Under the pieces are notes generated by a model, which did not search any database, was not told the origin of the DNA, and saw nothing but the letters and a program-made list of their open reading frames with translations. From Scleromatobacter humisilvae (GTDB taxonomy: Bacteria > Pseudomonadota > Gammaproteobacteria > Burkholderiales > Burkholderiaceae_C), in NCBI RefSeq assembly GCF_023231945.1, contig NZ_JAJLJH010000001.1, forward strand, positions 310,001 through 374,000: 64,000 nucleotides of DNA. The letters are read 5' to 3'. The number at the start of each line of letters is the position of its first letter. Position 1 is the first letter of the stretch. The position numbers were made by a program, and so were the translations under genes. Below are positions 34,826-44,637 of the stretch, piece by piece.

Positions 34826-35992
34826 TCACTTCAGCAGCGTGGCCTTGAAATGCATCCAGACCAGCGTGCCGCCGTCGATCTCCGGCGCCGCCGGCCCCAG
34901 CGCGCGCTCGGCGAGCCGATTGTCGGTCGCGAGGCCGGGCAGCACGTGGCCGCTGCCATGCAGCACGACCTGTTGCGACAGTTGCCCGCCGACGCAATGC
35001 GAGCGCACGATGCGCTCGGCCCAGCGATGGCGCTCGTCGGCGGCCTGGTCGGTGATCGCCTCGCGCGCGGTGGGCGCGGCGCAGCCGGCGCGGTCGGCCC
35101 AGAAGCGGAAGGTGGCGTCGGCCGAACGCAGCGCGGCCTGCGTCTCGCCGCGCCGCACGGTGCCGTCGACCTGGCCGCCGAAGGGCACCGCGGGATCGTC
35201 GGTGCCGTTGACGGCCAGCCATGGCAGCGGCCGCGGCGACTTGCAGTCGCGCGCGAGCGCGTCGGGCATCGTCGAGAGCAGGCTGGCCGCGGCGCGCAGG
35301 CCCTCGCCGGCGTCGCAGGCGAAGCGCATCGTCATGAAGCCGCCGTGCGACGAGCCCACCATGAAGACGGCCGACGGGTCGCCGTGATCCTGCGCGATCA
35401 CTTCCGCGATCACGGCCTTGAGGAAGCGCACGTCGTCGACCGCCGACGCGCCGGTGACGCCGCGCGCATCGTTCCAGTGGCGATCGAGCGCCTCGGGCGC
35501 CACGACCAGGAAGCCCTCGCGCGCGCCCAGCGTGGGCAGGCTGGTCTCGCGCCAGATGTCCTCGGCCGACTGCGTGCCGCCATGCAGCAGCACGACCACC
35601 GGCAGCCGCCCCGCGCCGCGCGCGCCGGGCACGGGCTGCACGAGGTAGCTGCGATCGAGGCCTGCCACCGTCATGTGGCGTCGCCGCGCGTTCGCGACCT
35701 TGCCGCGCTCGGGCATCGCGCCCTCGGACGTGCGCGCGCGCAGGACCGACGACGCCAGCAACGCATCGGACGCCGCGCCGGCCATCGCCTCGGGCGTCGC
35801 CGCGCGCAAGGGCGTCGATGCGGCCGCCGGCAGGCCGTCGGGGGCCAGCAGCCTCACCGCGCCGGCGTCGACGATCGCGCGCGCCGGATCCATCGCCAGC
35901 GCCAGCGCGCCGGCCAGCGCGCACGCCAGCGCCGCGAGGCCTGAGCAGCGCGATCGACCTGCGGGCAGCGGACGGGCGGGATGTTCGGTCAT
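34826..35992 (-). CDS. Secreted alpha/beta hydrolase, PHB-depolymerase/LpqC-type esterase
   Basis: A 388-residue protein with a signal peptide (GLAALACALAGALALAMDPARA). The esterase domain starts near residue 105 with HMTVAGLDRSYLVQPVPGA; VVLLHGGTQSAEDIW forms the oxyanion region, the nucleophile is in VGSSHGGFMT, an acid residue is likely in NGTDDPAVPFGG and the catalytic His in LHGSGH. This order is that of poly(3-hydroxybutyrate) depolymerase-like and feruloyl-esterase-like enzymes (LpqC family). Substrate unknown; periplasmic or secreted. Confidence 0.85.
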   Translation of the reverse strand: MTEHPARPLPAGRSRCSGLAALACALAGALALAMDPARAIVDAGAVRLLAPDGLPAAASTPLRAATPEAMAGAASDALLASSVLRARTSEGAMPERGKVANARRRHMTVAGLDRSYLVQPVPGARGAGRLPVVVLLHGGTQSAEDIWRETSLPTLGAREGFLVVAPEALDRHWNDARGVTGASAVDDVRFLKAVIAEVIAQDHGDPSAVFMVGSSHGGFMTMRFACDAGEGLRAAASLLSTMPDALARDCKSPRPLPWLAVNGTDDPAVPFGGQVDGTVRRGETQAALRSADATFRFWADRAGCAAPTAREAITDQAADERHRWAERIVRSHCVGGQLSQQVVLHGSGHVLPGLATDNRLAERALGPAAPEIDGGTLVWMHFKATLLK

Positions 35993-36287
35993 GTCTTCTT
36001 GTTCTCGGGTGAGCTTGTCAAACGCGGGGCCTTGCTCGGCCGTTGACCGTGCCCTGCCCGCTCGCCGTCGTGCGCGGCGCCTCGAGTTGACCGAACTCGA
36101 CAGCGACAGTTCCGTCCCGACCGAACTTTGCGTTGGCTCACAGAACCGGCGCGAGGACGGCGATCGCCTCCCTAGTTCGACCTGCCACCCGCGTTGACCC
36201 GCCCCGGGCCGCCCCGGAGACTGGCTCGGTTCGGCTTGGCTTCAGCCCGCCCGCACGTCAACATGCGCGAACCTGGAGGACATGAAA
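35993..36287. other. Divergent gap upstream of the PEP-CTERM gene
   Basis: 295 bp between the esterase (minus) and the PEP-CTERM gene (plus). It includes the short inverted repeat GTTGACCGAACTCGAC near 36086. I looked for a sigma-54 -24/-12 element, common before PEP-CTERM genes, and found no convincing TGGCAC-N5-TTGC match. No gene seen. Confidence 0.35.
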
Positions 36288-36890
36288 ATGAAGAGTCTTC
36301 TCGTCACGACCCTGGCCGGCCTCGCGCTGGCGAGCCTCGCCGGCGCGTCCGGCGCGGCCACGACGCTGGCCGGCAACCTGACCGACAGCGGCAACACCCA
36401 CCTCGTCGGCAGCGACCTCGGCGCGCCCGACTTCGGCAATCCGGCGTACAACGTCGCGCTCTACACGTTCTCGATCACGCGGGGCGGCGCGGTCGACATC
36501 GCCAGCAGCGGCTTCGCCGGCGGCAGCGGCGTCGATCCGTACTTCACGCTGTTCGCCGGCAGCGGGGACGGCGCGACCTTCCTCGACTCCAACTACACGC
36601 AGGCCTACTTCGGCGGCGGCGGCGATTTCGACTGGAACGGCACGCTCTCGGCCGGCACCTACGAGATCGCGCTGGGCGTGTTCGGCAACATGTCGTTCGC
36701 CGAGCAGGACGTGACCCCGGGCACGCTCGGCGAGGGCTTCATCGCCATCCCCAACATCGATTCGCTGGGCGACGGCAGCTATGTGCTGACGCTGACCACG
36801 CCGGTGCCCGAGCCCGCGACAAGCTGGCTGCTGGCGCTGGGCCTGGTGGCCGGGGGCAGCCGTGCCTGGCGCGCCCGTCGCGGCGCCTGA
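36288..36890 (+). CDS. PEP-CTERM sorting-domain protein
   Basis: About 200 residues. Signal peptide KSLLVTTLAGLALASLAGASGA, a beta-rich body with ALYTFSITRGGAVDIASSGFAGGSGVDPYFTLFAG and FDWNGTLSAGTYEIALGVF of the DVUA0089 type, and the C-terminal sorting tag PVPEPATSWLLALGLVAGG followed by RAWRARRGA. The tag is recognised by an exosortase (EpsH/XrtA-type) with exopolysaccharide production; no exosortase gene is in this window. The start at 36288 is favoured over 36282 because GGAGG then lies 8 rather than 2 bases upstream. Confidence 0.9.
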   Translation: MKSLLVTTLAGLALASLAGASGAATTLAGNLTDSGNTHLVGSDLGAPDFGNPAYNVALYTFSITRGGAVDIASSGFAGGSGVDPYFTLFAGSGDGATFLDSNYTQAYFGGGGDFDWNGTLSAGTYEIALGVFGNMSFAEQDVTPGTLGEGFIAIPNIDSLGDGSYVLTLTTPVPEPATSWLLALGLVAGGSRAWRARRGA

Positions 36891-36906
36891 TCCCGCGCCC
36901 GCAATG

Positions 36907-36930
36907 AAAAACGGCCCGCGAGCGCGGGCC
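36907..36930 (-). terminator. Terminator of the HD-GYP gene
   Basis: GGCCCGCG (36913-36920) and CGCGGGCC (36923-36930) form a perfect stem, followed on the minus strand by G and then TTTTT (36911-36907). It lies 20 bases after the stop of the HD-GYP gene and also just beyond the convergent PEP-CTERM stop. Confidence 0.75.
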
Positions 36931-36949
36931 GCTTCTCGTGGCGCGGGGC

Positions 36950-38212
36950 TCAGCCCATCGCCAGCGAGTTGCAGATCTCGTCGAGCACCGCCGCCTCTTC
37001 CGGCGGCAGCCTGCCGGCGGCCAGCAGCGTCGCGCGCTGCACGCCGCGCAGGCGGAAGTACAGCTCGTCCTCGAGCGCCTCGACCTCGGCGGCATCGGTG
37101 GCCGAGATGGCGTCGACGCTCCACAGGCCGCTCTCGTTCCAGCCGGCGCGCAGGCGCGAGATGAGGAACTGCGCGAGCTCCATCGCCTTCTTCATCGCCA
37201 GCAGCTTCGAGCGGCCGGCGACGGCCGCGATGTTGGCCTCGGCGGCGGTCAGCACGCCGTCCAGCGCCTCGAGACGCGCGCGCACGTCGGCCGGCTCCAT
37301 CACCGACTTCTGCGGCGCCAGCGCGCTGGCGGCCTGCGTCACGCGGCCCATCCAGTGCAGGTCGAACTCGCCCGGCACGGCGCGCAGCGCGACGCTCGCG
37401 CGCTGCAGCGTGTCGTAGGGGCTGCGCACCGCGCTCAGCGTGGCCTCGGTCACGGCCAGCAGCCGGCCCAGCGGCGAGAAGCGGTCGGACTCGATCGCGT
37501 GCGGATAGCCCGAGCCGTCCATGCGTTCGTGGTGCTCGGCGACGGCGCGCGCCATCGACGCGGGATAGTTGGTCAGCTGCGAGATCAGCAGCGAGCCGAC
37601 GTGCGGATGCACGACCAGCTGCTGGTAGCTGACGAAGTCGAGTGCGCGGTCGGCATCGGCCTCGCCGTGCGCCGAGGCGATGTACATCTCGCCGAGGTCG
37701 TGCGTCAGCCCGCACAGCATCGCGAGCCGGATCGAGGCGACGTCGGCGCCGCTGGCCGCCATCAGCGCGCCGTTGAGCGCCATCGCCGCGACGGCGTGGT
37801 CGTAGGCCTGCGGGCGCGAGGTCTCGACCGCGGTCAGCAGCAGCTGCACCACCGGATGCAGCGGCAGGTAGGCCGCCTCGCGCGCGAGACGCGCGCCGTG
37901 CGCGCGCAGCACCGGCGCCAGCGGCGTGTCGCTCTGCAGCAGCTCGTTGAGCGACTCCAGCAATGTGATCGAGGTGACGCCGTCCTGCGCGATCAGGCAG
38001 CTCTCCAGCGGCTGGCGCAGCTGGCGATCGAGCAGCTTGCGCTGCAACGCGGCCGACACCGGCTGGTTGCTGGCCCACAGCTTGATGCCGGAGATGTCGA
38101 AGATGTCGGTTGCCGCGATGATCCGCTTGGTCTCGCTGGCCTCGAGGATGGCGGCCAGCGCGTGCGGATTGGCACGCCCGAAGGACGATTCGGTCTGGGT
38201 CAGGGTCGACAT
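36950..38212 (-). CDS. HD-GYP-type phosphodiesterase
   Basis: About 420 residues. Residues 1-130 are a helical N-terminal part with no known sensor fold. The HD pair is in THDLGEMYIA near residue 170 and the GYP-type block HHERMDGSGYP near residue 226, followed by the YDTLQRA helix; these are the metal ligands and signature of HD-GYP c-di-GMP phosphodiesterases. The C-terminal 130 residues (ALDGVLTAAEANIAAVAGRSKLL) are helical and unassigned. No signal peptide or membrane segment, so cytoplasmic. Activity is likely but unproven. Confidence 0.88.
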   Translation of the reverse strand: MSTLTQTESSFGRANPHALAAILEASETKRIIAATDIFDISGIKLWASNQPVSAALQRKLLDRQLRQPLESCLIAQDGVTSITLLESLNELLQSDTPLAPVLRAHGARLAREAAYLPLHPVVQLLLTAVETSRPQAYDHAVAAMALNGALMAASGADVASIRLAMLCGLTHDLGEMYIASAHGEADADRALDFVSYQQLVVHPHVGSLLISQLTNYPASMARAVAEHHERMDGSGYPHAIESDRFSPLGRLLAVTEATLSAVRSPYDTLQRASVALRAVPGEFDLHWMGRVTQAASALAPQKSVMEPADVRARLEALDGVLTAAEANIAAVAGRSKLLAMKKAMELAQFLISRLRAGWNESGLWSVDAISATDAAEVEALEDELYFRLRGVQRATLLAAGRLPPEEAAVLDEICNSLAMG

Positions 38213-38659
38213 GGCGGCGGTTTCGGGAGTTTCGTGCCATCTTCATCGGCACGCGGCGCGGGCGATCAAGGGGCGCGATTGAGTGAATACCCGCGGGTTC
38301 GGCTGCCAATTGGCGAGCCTCCGCGCCCTGGCACGGCCCCCGCCGGCGCGCCGCCGGCCGGCTTGGCGATCGCGGGATCCGGGGCGGCCCACCGAAGAGG
38401 CTTCGTCCCGGCCGGACGCTGCGATCCGGAGACCCGGCGGCCACGCCCGCAGCGTCGCGACGCCGCGGCTCACGCTCGGCGTTGCCAGGTCACGCGGGCA
38501 TTTCGGCGAGCGAGGACGGGCGCGGAGCGCCGTCAAGGCGAGCAGCGGAGTGCGAAACGACGGTTTGGCGGATAGGCGGGTGTCGACCCGTTGCGGACTT
38601 CCCAGTTTGTGATCAGGCCGCCCGGAACCGGTCAGTCGACCCGCCCACAAATGAGCCGG
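38213..38659. other. No gene seen, 447 bp
   Basis: GC-rich stretch between the HD-GYP gene and a hypothetical gene on the same strand. Open frames exist in both directions but carry Arg/Pro-rich shadow-like translations without start sites or motifs. It marks a change to the less GC-rich patch that follows. Confidence 0.4.
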
Positions 38660-39088
38660 CTACTCCTTTTTCGACTCTGCGTCGCAGGCGGCGGCGGTGT
38701 TGTCGATGTCTTCAAGGGAAATGTAGTTGCCAGACTCGGTACCGAACGCTCGGGCACCAAACTCGGACACCAGTACCGACGCAACTCGAAACACGGAGGC
38801 GCACTCCAAAAAATGCCCGCCGAATCCCAGCGAAATCACCGACTTGGCAGCGCCACTTGGAACCCTGGCTTGTGGATAGTCCGTGGTCAGCTCTTTGTAG
38901 GTGAGCTGAGCAACGAAGAAGCCGGTCGGCTTCATCTCGTACATGAGCGGCAAGAACCCCGCGCGCTTTTGCAGATCGCCGGACTGAGACAGGCGAATGG
39001 GCACGCCTTTGCGATCCAGGGCGGATTGCAGACTTTCGGCCGAAGGCGGCATGGCTAGCGCAAAGACAACGACGAGTTCCAGTGACAT
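38660..39088 (-). CDS. Hypothetical protein in a less GC-rich patch
   Basis: Not recognised. A 142-residue protein beginning MSLELVVVFALAMPPSAESLQSALDRKG and containing GFLPLMYEMKPTGFFVAQLTYKEL and SVISLGFGGHFLECASVFRVASVLVSEFG. It looks like a folded alpha/beta cytosolic protein with no signal peptide. Its DNA uses visibly more A/T than the neighbours on both sides, which suggests horizontal acquisition, possibly as a cargo or immunity-type gene. No ribosome-binding site stands out before the ATG. Confidence 0.65.
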   Translation of the reverse strand: MSLELVVVFALAMPPSAESLQSALDRKGVPIRLSQSGDLQKRAGFLPLMYEMKPTGFFVAQLTYKELTTDYPQARVPSGAAKSVISLGFGGHFLECASVFRVASVLVSEFGARAFGTESGNYISLEDIDNTAAACDAESKKE

Positions 39089-39270
39089 GTCGGCAATCGA
39101 AAGTCTGCGTCAGCGGCAAAGGCCACGTGGATGGAGTCTTGCGAGGTGGCCGTAGCCTACCCTAAACCTGTCGCTCGTCGAAGACCGCTCATGGCCGGCC
39201 TGCGACCCCAGTGCCGTCGGCCAAGTTGCGAGCCGAGGAGATCACCCTGCTCGCTTGCGCGGACAGAGAT

Positions 39271-39852
39271 TCAATTGTGCGTCGAGCCGATCACTCGATC
39301 CTTGCGCATCGAGCTCAATAGGGAATCGACGTACGCATCCACGAGCGAATCGTCGATCCTGGCCGTCAGCGAGGATGAGCCTACCAAGGACTCATAAGTC
39401 CAGAAGGTGTGCCCCTTGTCATCCTGCAGCTTCGTCTGCAGGCCCAACTCTGGTCCGTCCCGCGTGGGAGTGCGGCTCGTCCCCATCATGTTCACATGCA
39501 GCAGGATTCGCCCCACGCCAGGGCCGGGTGCGTCGACTACGACCATGCCGTACTTCCGGGACTGCTCTTTGAATCGGGGCGAGAATCGAGCCAGGAATTC
39601 GCTGTACAACGCCTTCGATCCAGCCAAGGCCGCATTGCGGTCCGCATCCGAAAATTTCGGAGGCTGCAATTCGCTGCCCATCTTTTCCATATAGACCTCG
39701 GTAGGCATGGTGGCGTCGAAGGCGATACGGTACTGGGCAACCGGTGGCGGCTCAGACAGTTCGCCGCTGGTCCAGGGGTGCTGAACCGCACACCCTGAAG
39801 TGACGGCCAGCAGGGCCAAGCAGCAGAGCAGGAAGTTCGATCGCTTCGTCAT
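39271..39852 (-). CDS. Putative lipoprotein
   Basis: Not recognised as a family. A 193-residue protein with a lipoprotein signal peptide (FLLCCLALLAVTSGC) whose cysteine near residue 22 would be lipidated, followed by AVQHPWTSGELSEPPPVAQYRIAFDATMPTEVYMEKMG. The body has RILLHVNMMGTSRTPTRDGPELGLQTKLQDDKG and HTFWTYESLVGSSS. Lipidation would place it in the periplasm, attached to the inner or outer membrane. It shares the lower GC of the preceding hypothetical gene, and the two may have arrived together. Confidence 0.7.
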   Translation of the reverse strand: MTKRSNFLLCCLALLAVTSGCAVQHPWTSGELSEPPPVAQYRIAFDATMPTEVYMEKMGSELQPPKFSDADRNAALAGSKALYSEFLARFSPRFKEQSRKYGMVVVDAPGPGVGRILLHVNMMGTSRTPTRDGPELGLQTKLQDDKGHTFWTYESLVGSSSLTARIDDSLVDAYVDSLLSSMRKDRVIGSTHN

Positions 39853-40009
39853 ATCGAGGCCAACCTTGTGCTTCTTACAGACAACGGCAGGATCGACGTC
39901 CGCCTTTGCATCTTCGCGTTCGGTCAGAGTATGCCGGTCCAGCCCAAAGCCAGACGCCCGGATTCGGCCGCTCATGGCCGACAGCCGGACCCCGCGATCG
40001 GGTGCGCGA

Positions 40010-40432
40010 CTAGAGCATCTTGGTGAGAGCGTATCGTGCCCCACCCGGCGGGAACCCCTCGAGCTTGCTGTGCACCTCGTACCCCAGCTTCTCGTAGAAC
40101 GGCAACGCCTGGAAGCTCAAGGTCTCGAGGAACACGCGCGGACAGCCGCGGCGCACGGCCTCGTCCTCGGCCAGCTTCATCAACGCGGCGCCGTGGCCCT
40201 GGCTGCGCAGCGACTCGTCCATCGAGACCATCGTGACGCTCAGCCAGCCCAGGTACGTGGCGCCGACCAGACCGCCGCGCACGGTGCCGTCCTCGTCGCG
40301 CGCCGCGATGAACAGGTAGTCGGGCGTCTCGCCGCCGGCCTTGGAAGCGTTGTAGGCCGTCAGCTGCTGCATGACGACGCCCACGTCGGCGTTGTTGGGA
40401 GGCTCGATGGCGATGCGGAGGTTGGCAGTCAT
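40010..40432 (-). CDS. GNAT-family N-acetyltransferase
   Basis: About 140 residues: the N-terminal strand LRIAIEPPNNADVGVVMQQL, LFIAARDEDGTVRGGLVGATYLGWLSV, the acetyl-CoA loop SLRSQGHGAALMKLAEDEA (the Q/RxxGxG/A motif), and the final FYEKLGYEVHSKLEGFPPG. This is a plain single-domain GNAT acetyltransferase of unknown substrate. The ATG at 40432 is preferred to one at 40441; neither has a strong ribosome-binding site. Confidence 0.88.
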   Translation of the reverse strand: MTANLRIAIEPPNNADVGVVMQQLTAYNASKAGGETPDYLFIAARDEDGTVRGGLVGATYLGWLSVTMVSMDESLRSQGHGAALMKLAEDEAVRRGCPRVFLETLSFQALPFYEKLGYEVHSKLEGFPPGGARYALTKML

Positions 40433-40551
40433 GCGGATCATCGAAACGGGAGTTGCGAAGTGGCCAGCATGATGCCGCATGCGGCGGGGCGCGAGCGCGG
40501 GTCGACGAATCGACGGCGAACGCCCGTCCGATCGACGACCGCGTCGCCCGG

Positions 40552-41403
40552 TCACAGCGTGGCTAGTCGAGGCATCACGGCCAGCGCGTTCGCCCGCGTC
40601 AGCGCGGACAGCTCCGTCAGCGACATGCCTCGCAACGCCGCCAGCGACTCCGCGATCCGCGCCACCTCCGCCGGCTCGTTGCGCGCCTGCGGCAACGCGG
40701 GCGACCGGGACTCCCGTTCGGCCGCCGTCCGATAGAGCCAGTGCGGCGGGATGTCGGGCGAGTCGGTCTCGAGCACCAGCGCCGACGCCGGCACCGACGC
40801 CGCGATGCGCCGGATCTGCTGCGCCGTCTCGAACGTCACCGAGCCGCCGAAGCCCAGGCGGAAGCCGCGGTCGACGAAGTGGCCGGCCTGCTGGTCGCTG
40901 CCGTTGAACGCGTGCGCGATGCCGCCGGGCACCTCGATGCGGCGCAGGCCGGCGAGCACGGCGTCGGCCGAGCGCCGCACGTGCGTCAGCACCGGCAGGC
41001 CGAAGCGGCGGGCGAGCTTCAGCTGCTCGCGATAGAAGTGCTCCTGGCGCGGGCGGATGGCGATCAGCCCCGGCACGAACAGGTCGACGCCGATCTCGCC
41101 GATGGCCACCAGGCGCGGGTCGTCCTTGTGCGCCTGCAGCGCCTGCTCGAGGCGGTCGAGATCCTCGTCGGGCGCATCGCCCACGCACAGTGGATGGATG
41201 CCCAGCGCGTAGGCCAGCCGGTGCTCGTGCGCCAGATTGCGCACGGTGTCGAAGTTGAAGACGCCGACCGCCGGGATGACCTGCATCGTGACGCCCGCTG
41301 CATCGGCGCGCGCGACGACCGCGGCGCGGTCGGCGTCGAACTCGCGGGCGTCGAGGTGGCAGTGGGTGTCGATCCACTGCGGCGGGGCGGACTCGTCGGG
41401 CAT
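40552..41403 (-). CDS. tatD: TatD-family metal-dependent hydrolase
   Basis: A 283-residue TIM-barrel hydrolase. Metal ligands are visible: DTHCHLDA at the N-terminus, the Glu in AIGEIGVD, His in LPVLTHVRRSAD, His in GGIAHAFNGSDQQ and Asp in LVLETDSPDIPP. TatD-family proteins are DNases or related amidohydrolases; the family name does not imply a role in Tat export. It lies 18 bases downstream of lolD on the same strand. I use the ATG at 41403; a TTG five codons earlier is possible. Confidence 0.92.
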   Translation of the reverse strand: MPDESAPPQWIDTHCHLDAREFDADRAAVVARADAAGVTMQVIPAVGVFNFDTVRNLAHEHRLAYALGIHPLCVGDAPDEDLDRLEQALQAHKDDPRLVAIGEIGVDLFVPGLIAIRPRQEHFYREQLKLARRFGLPVLTHVRRSADAVLAGLRRIEVPGGIAHAFNGSDQQAGHFVDRGFRLGFGGSVTFETAQQIRRIAASVPASALVLETDSPDIPPHWLYRTAAERESRSPALPQARNEPAEVARIAESLAALRGMSLTELSALTRANALAVMPRLATL

Positions 41404-41421
41404 GGCGTCCGCCGGCAAATC

Positions 41422-42112
<691 letters not shown>

Positions 42113-42120
<8 letters not shown>

Positions 42121-43369
42121 AGCGCAGGGCCTCCGCGGGACGGACGCGACTCGCGCTCCAGCTCGGGTAGAGGGTGGCGATGAAGGCGAAGAACAACGCC
42201 CAGAGGCAGATCGGCACCAGGTCCGACAGTTGCGGATCGCTGGGCATGTGGTCGATGAGGTAGACCTGGGCTGGCAGGAACGTGGTGTGCAGCAGGTGCT
42301 CGATGAACGGCACGATCGACGGGATGTTGTAGGCCACGAGCAGGCCGAACACGACGCCCCCGACGGTGCCGGCGATGCCCGAGGACGCCCCCTGCACCAT
42401 GAAGATCAGCATGATGGAGCGCGGGCTCGCGCCCAGCGTGCGCAGGATCGCGATGTCGGCCTGCTTGTCGGTGACGGTCATCACCAGCGTCGACACCAGG
42501 TTGAACGCGGCGACGGCCACGATCAGCGTGAGGATGATGGCCATCATCGTCTTCTCGATCTGCACCGCGTCGTACCAGGCGGCGTTGGTGCGCGTCCAGT
42601 CCTGCACGCGCAGCCCGTTGCCGAGGCCGACGGCCAGGCGGTTGGCGGCGGCGCGCGCGTCGTGCACGTCGGCGAGCTTCAGCTGCACGCCGGTCGCGCC
42701 GCCGGTGCGATAGAGCTTGGCGGTGTCGTCGAGCGCGGCCAGCGCCAGGGCGCTGTCGTACTCGTAGTGGCCCACCGAGAACACGCCGACGACGTTGAAC
42801 GACTTCAGCCGCGGCAGCGCGCCCGCGGGCGTCACCTGCGCGCCGGGGGCGATGACGGTCACCTGGTCGCCGACGGTGACGTCCAGCGTGCGCGCGAGCT
42901 CGGCGCCCAGCACGATGTTCCAGCTGCCAGGCTGAAGCTTCTGCAGGACGCCCTCGTGCTGCAGCTCGGCGGCCAGGTCGGTGATGCCGCCTTCCTCGGC
43001 CGGATCGACGCCGCGCACGACGGCGCCGCGCACGCCGTCGCCGTGGGCCAGCAGCGACTGCGTCTCGGTGTACGGAGCGGCGGCGCGGATGCCCGGCTCG
43101 ATCTGCCTGGCCTTCGTCGCGAGCGCCTGCCAGTCGGCGATCGCGTCGCCGTTGTCGTTCATCAGCTGGATGTGCGGGATCGCCTTCAGCATGCGATCGC
43201 TGACTTCATTCTGGAAGCCGTTCATCACGGACAGCACGATGATGAGCGCCGCCACGCCCAGCGCGATGCCCAGCATCGACACCAGCGAGATGAAGGAAAT
43301 GAACGTGTTGCGCCGCCCGGCGCGGCCAGCGCGGGTGTAGCGCCAGCCAATGGACCACTCAAAAGGCAC
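42113..43369 (-). CDS. lolC: Lipoprotein-releasing transporter permease LolC/LolE type
   Basis: A 418-residue MacB/FtsX-family permease. One membrane segment near the N-terminus ([26 protein letters not shown]), then [13 protein letters not shown] and a large periplasmic domain, and three C-terminal segments ([54 protein letters not shown]) ending in [13 protein letters not shown] single LolC/E-type gene with LolD fits the simplified (LolF-like) or paired arrangement; only one permease gene is present here. The start is GTG at 43369 with GAGGAA about six bases upstream, as an in-frame ATG would be 22 codons earlier with no site. Confidence 0.94.
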
Positions 43370-43452
43370 CAGGTTTCCTCGACCGCGTGGAGGCACGCGG
43401 GCATCGGGGCATTCTAGGCGGGGCCGGCAACTCACCAGTAAGGGTGGCTGCG

Positions 43453-43466
43453 CGGCTGTACAGCCG
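43453..43466. promoter_or_regulatory. Perfect 14-bp palindrome CGGCTGTACAGCCG
   Basis: Located in the 164-bp gap between the divergent lolC and GGDEF-type genes, 68 bp before the latter. The centre GTAC and flanks CGGCT/AGCCG are a perfect two-fold repeat, as expected for a dimeric repressor or activator. No regulator is encoded nearby, and I cannot name a family. Confidence 0.4.
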
Positions 43467-43533
43467 TGGAAATGAGCCCCTAAGATGGCAAATTGTCACG
43501 TGGCGCAGATTGAGCGCCTGAGAGAATGAAAAA

Positions 43534-44466
43534 ATGAAAGCACCGGATTTCGCAGGCGCCTCCAGGGAGGTGCTCTCGTTCCTGCACCAGCGCATCGGCA
43601 TGGAGCTGTGGATGGTCAGCCGCGCCGACAACGAGGACTGGGTCGTGCTCACGGCCGAGGATCACGGCTACGGCGTCAAGCAGGGCGACGTGTTCCGCTG
43701 GGCCGACACCTTCTGCTCGCGCATGGTGCGCGGCGATGGCCCGCGCATCGCGCCGTGCGCCATCGACGTGCCGGCCTACGCCGACCTGCCGTTCACGCGC
43801 CAACTGCCCATCGGCGCCTACGTGGGCGTGCCGCTGGTCGACGGCGAAGGCCAGTTGTTCGGCACGCTGTGCGGCCTGAACCCGCGGCCGATGCCCGCCG
43901 GCATCATGGACGAGCAACCGATGGTGGAAGTGCTCGCCGACATGCTCAGCGGCCTGCTGACCGCCGAGCTCAACACGACGGCGCTCACGCGCGAGGCCGA
44001 GGCCGCGCGCTCCGAGGCGCTGACCGACCCCCTGACCGGCCTGGCCAACCGCCGCGGCTGGGAAACCGCGCTGGCCGCCGAGGAAGAGCGCTGCCGCCGG
44101 TACGGCGCCACCGCCTGCGTGGTCGCCGTCGAGCTCGACGGCCTGAAGTCCCCGTGCACGAGCCAGGCCCAGCGCGAAGCCTGCGACGCCGTCCTCGTGC
44201 GCGCCGCGCAGGCGCTGCGCCAGACGGTGCGCAAGCCCGACACCCTGGCCCGTCTCGATGACGACCGCTTCGTCGTGCTGGGCGTCGAGTGCACCACCGC
44301 CGAGGCGATGGCGCTGCTGCGCCGCCTCGAGCTCGGCGTGCAGGGCGCCGAGCTGTCGGCCGCCCTCGGCATGGCCATGCGCAACCGCACCAGCGGGCTG
44401 TTCGACACCTACGAACGCGCGATCGATGCGATGGTGGAGCATCGGGACGCGCGGGCGCGCGACTGA
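43534..44466 (+). CDS. GAF plus degenerate GGDEF-domain protein
   Basis: A 310-residue protein. Residues about 1-140 are a GAF domain (ELWMVSRADNEDWVVL; DVFRWADTFCSRMV; GVPLVDGEGQLFGTLCGLNP). The second half starts with the diguanylate-cyclase entry motif LTDPLTGLANRRGW, but the active-site loop reads LARLDDDRFVVL instead of GGDEF, and the preceding region is eroded, so cyclase activity is unlikely. Degenerate GGDEF domains can act as ligand sensors or as partners. Cytoplasmic. A palindrome lies in its upstream region. Confidence 0.88.
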   Translation: MKAPDFAGASREVLSFLHQRIGMELWMVSRADNEDWVVLTAEDHGYGVKQGDVFRWADTFCSRMVRGDGPRIAPCAIDVPAYADLPFTRQLPIGAYVGVPLVDGEGQLFGTLCGLNPRPMPAGIMDEQPMVEVLADMLSGLLTAELNTTALTREAEAARSEALTDPLTGLANRRGWETALAAEEERCRRYGATACVVAVELDGLKSPCTSQAQREACDAVLVRAAQALRQTVRKPDTLARLDDDRFVVLGVECTTAEAMALLRRLELGVQGAELSAALGMAMRNRTSGLFDTYERAIDAMVEHRDARARD

Positions 44467-44637
44467 GCGCGAGCCCGCCCGACAAGCACGCCTGCATCGC
44501 CCGCGCGCCTGACTGAACGCCCGATTCGGGTGTATCCACCAACTGTCGGCTCGCTGAACTCCTCCAAGTTGTTGGCACAATCCCACCCGACAGCAAGAGA
44601 TTCCGCCTGCAGCGGAGCCATCAACGGGAGGAACCCC

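Noticed and set aside
36190-36287. Sigma-54 promoter before the PEP-CTERM gene
   Set aside because: TGGCTCGGTTCGGCTTGG only loosely resembles TGGCAC-N5-TTGCA; key bases are missing.
38213-38659. Plus-strand open frame beginning MNTRGFGCQL
   Set aside because: Pro/Arg-rich shadow-like translation without a ribosome-binding site or motifs.
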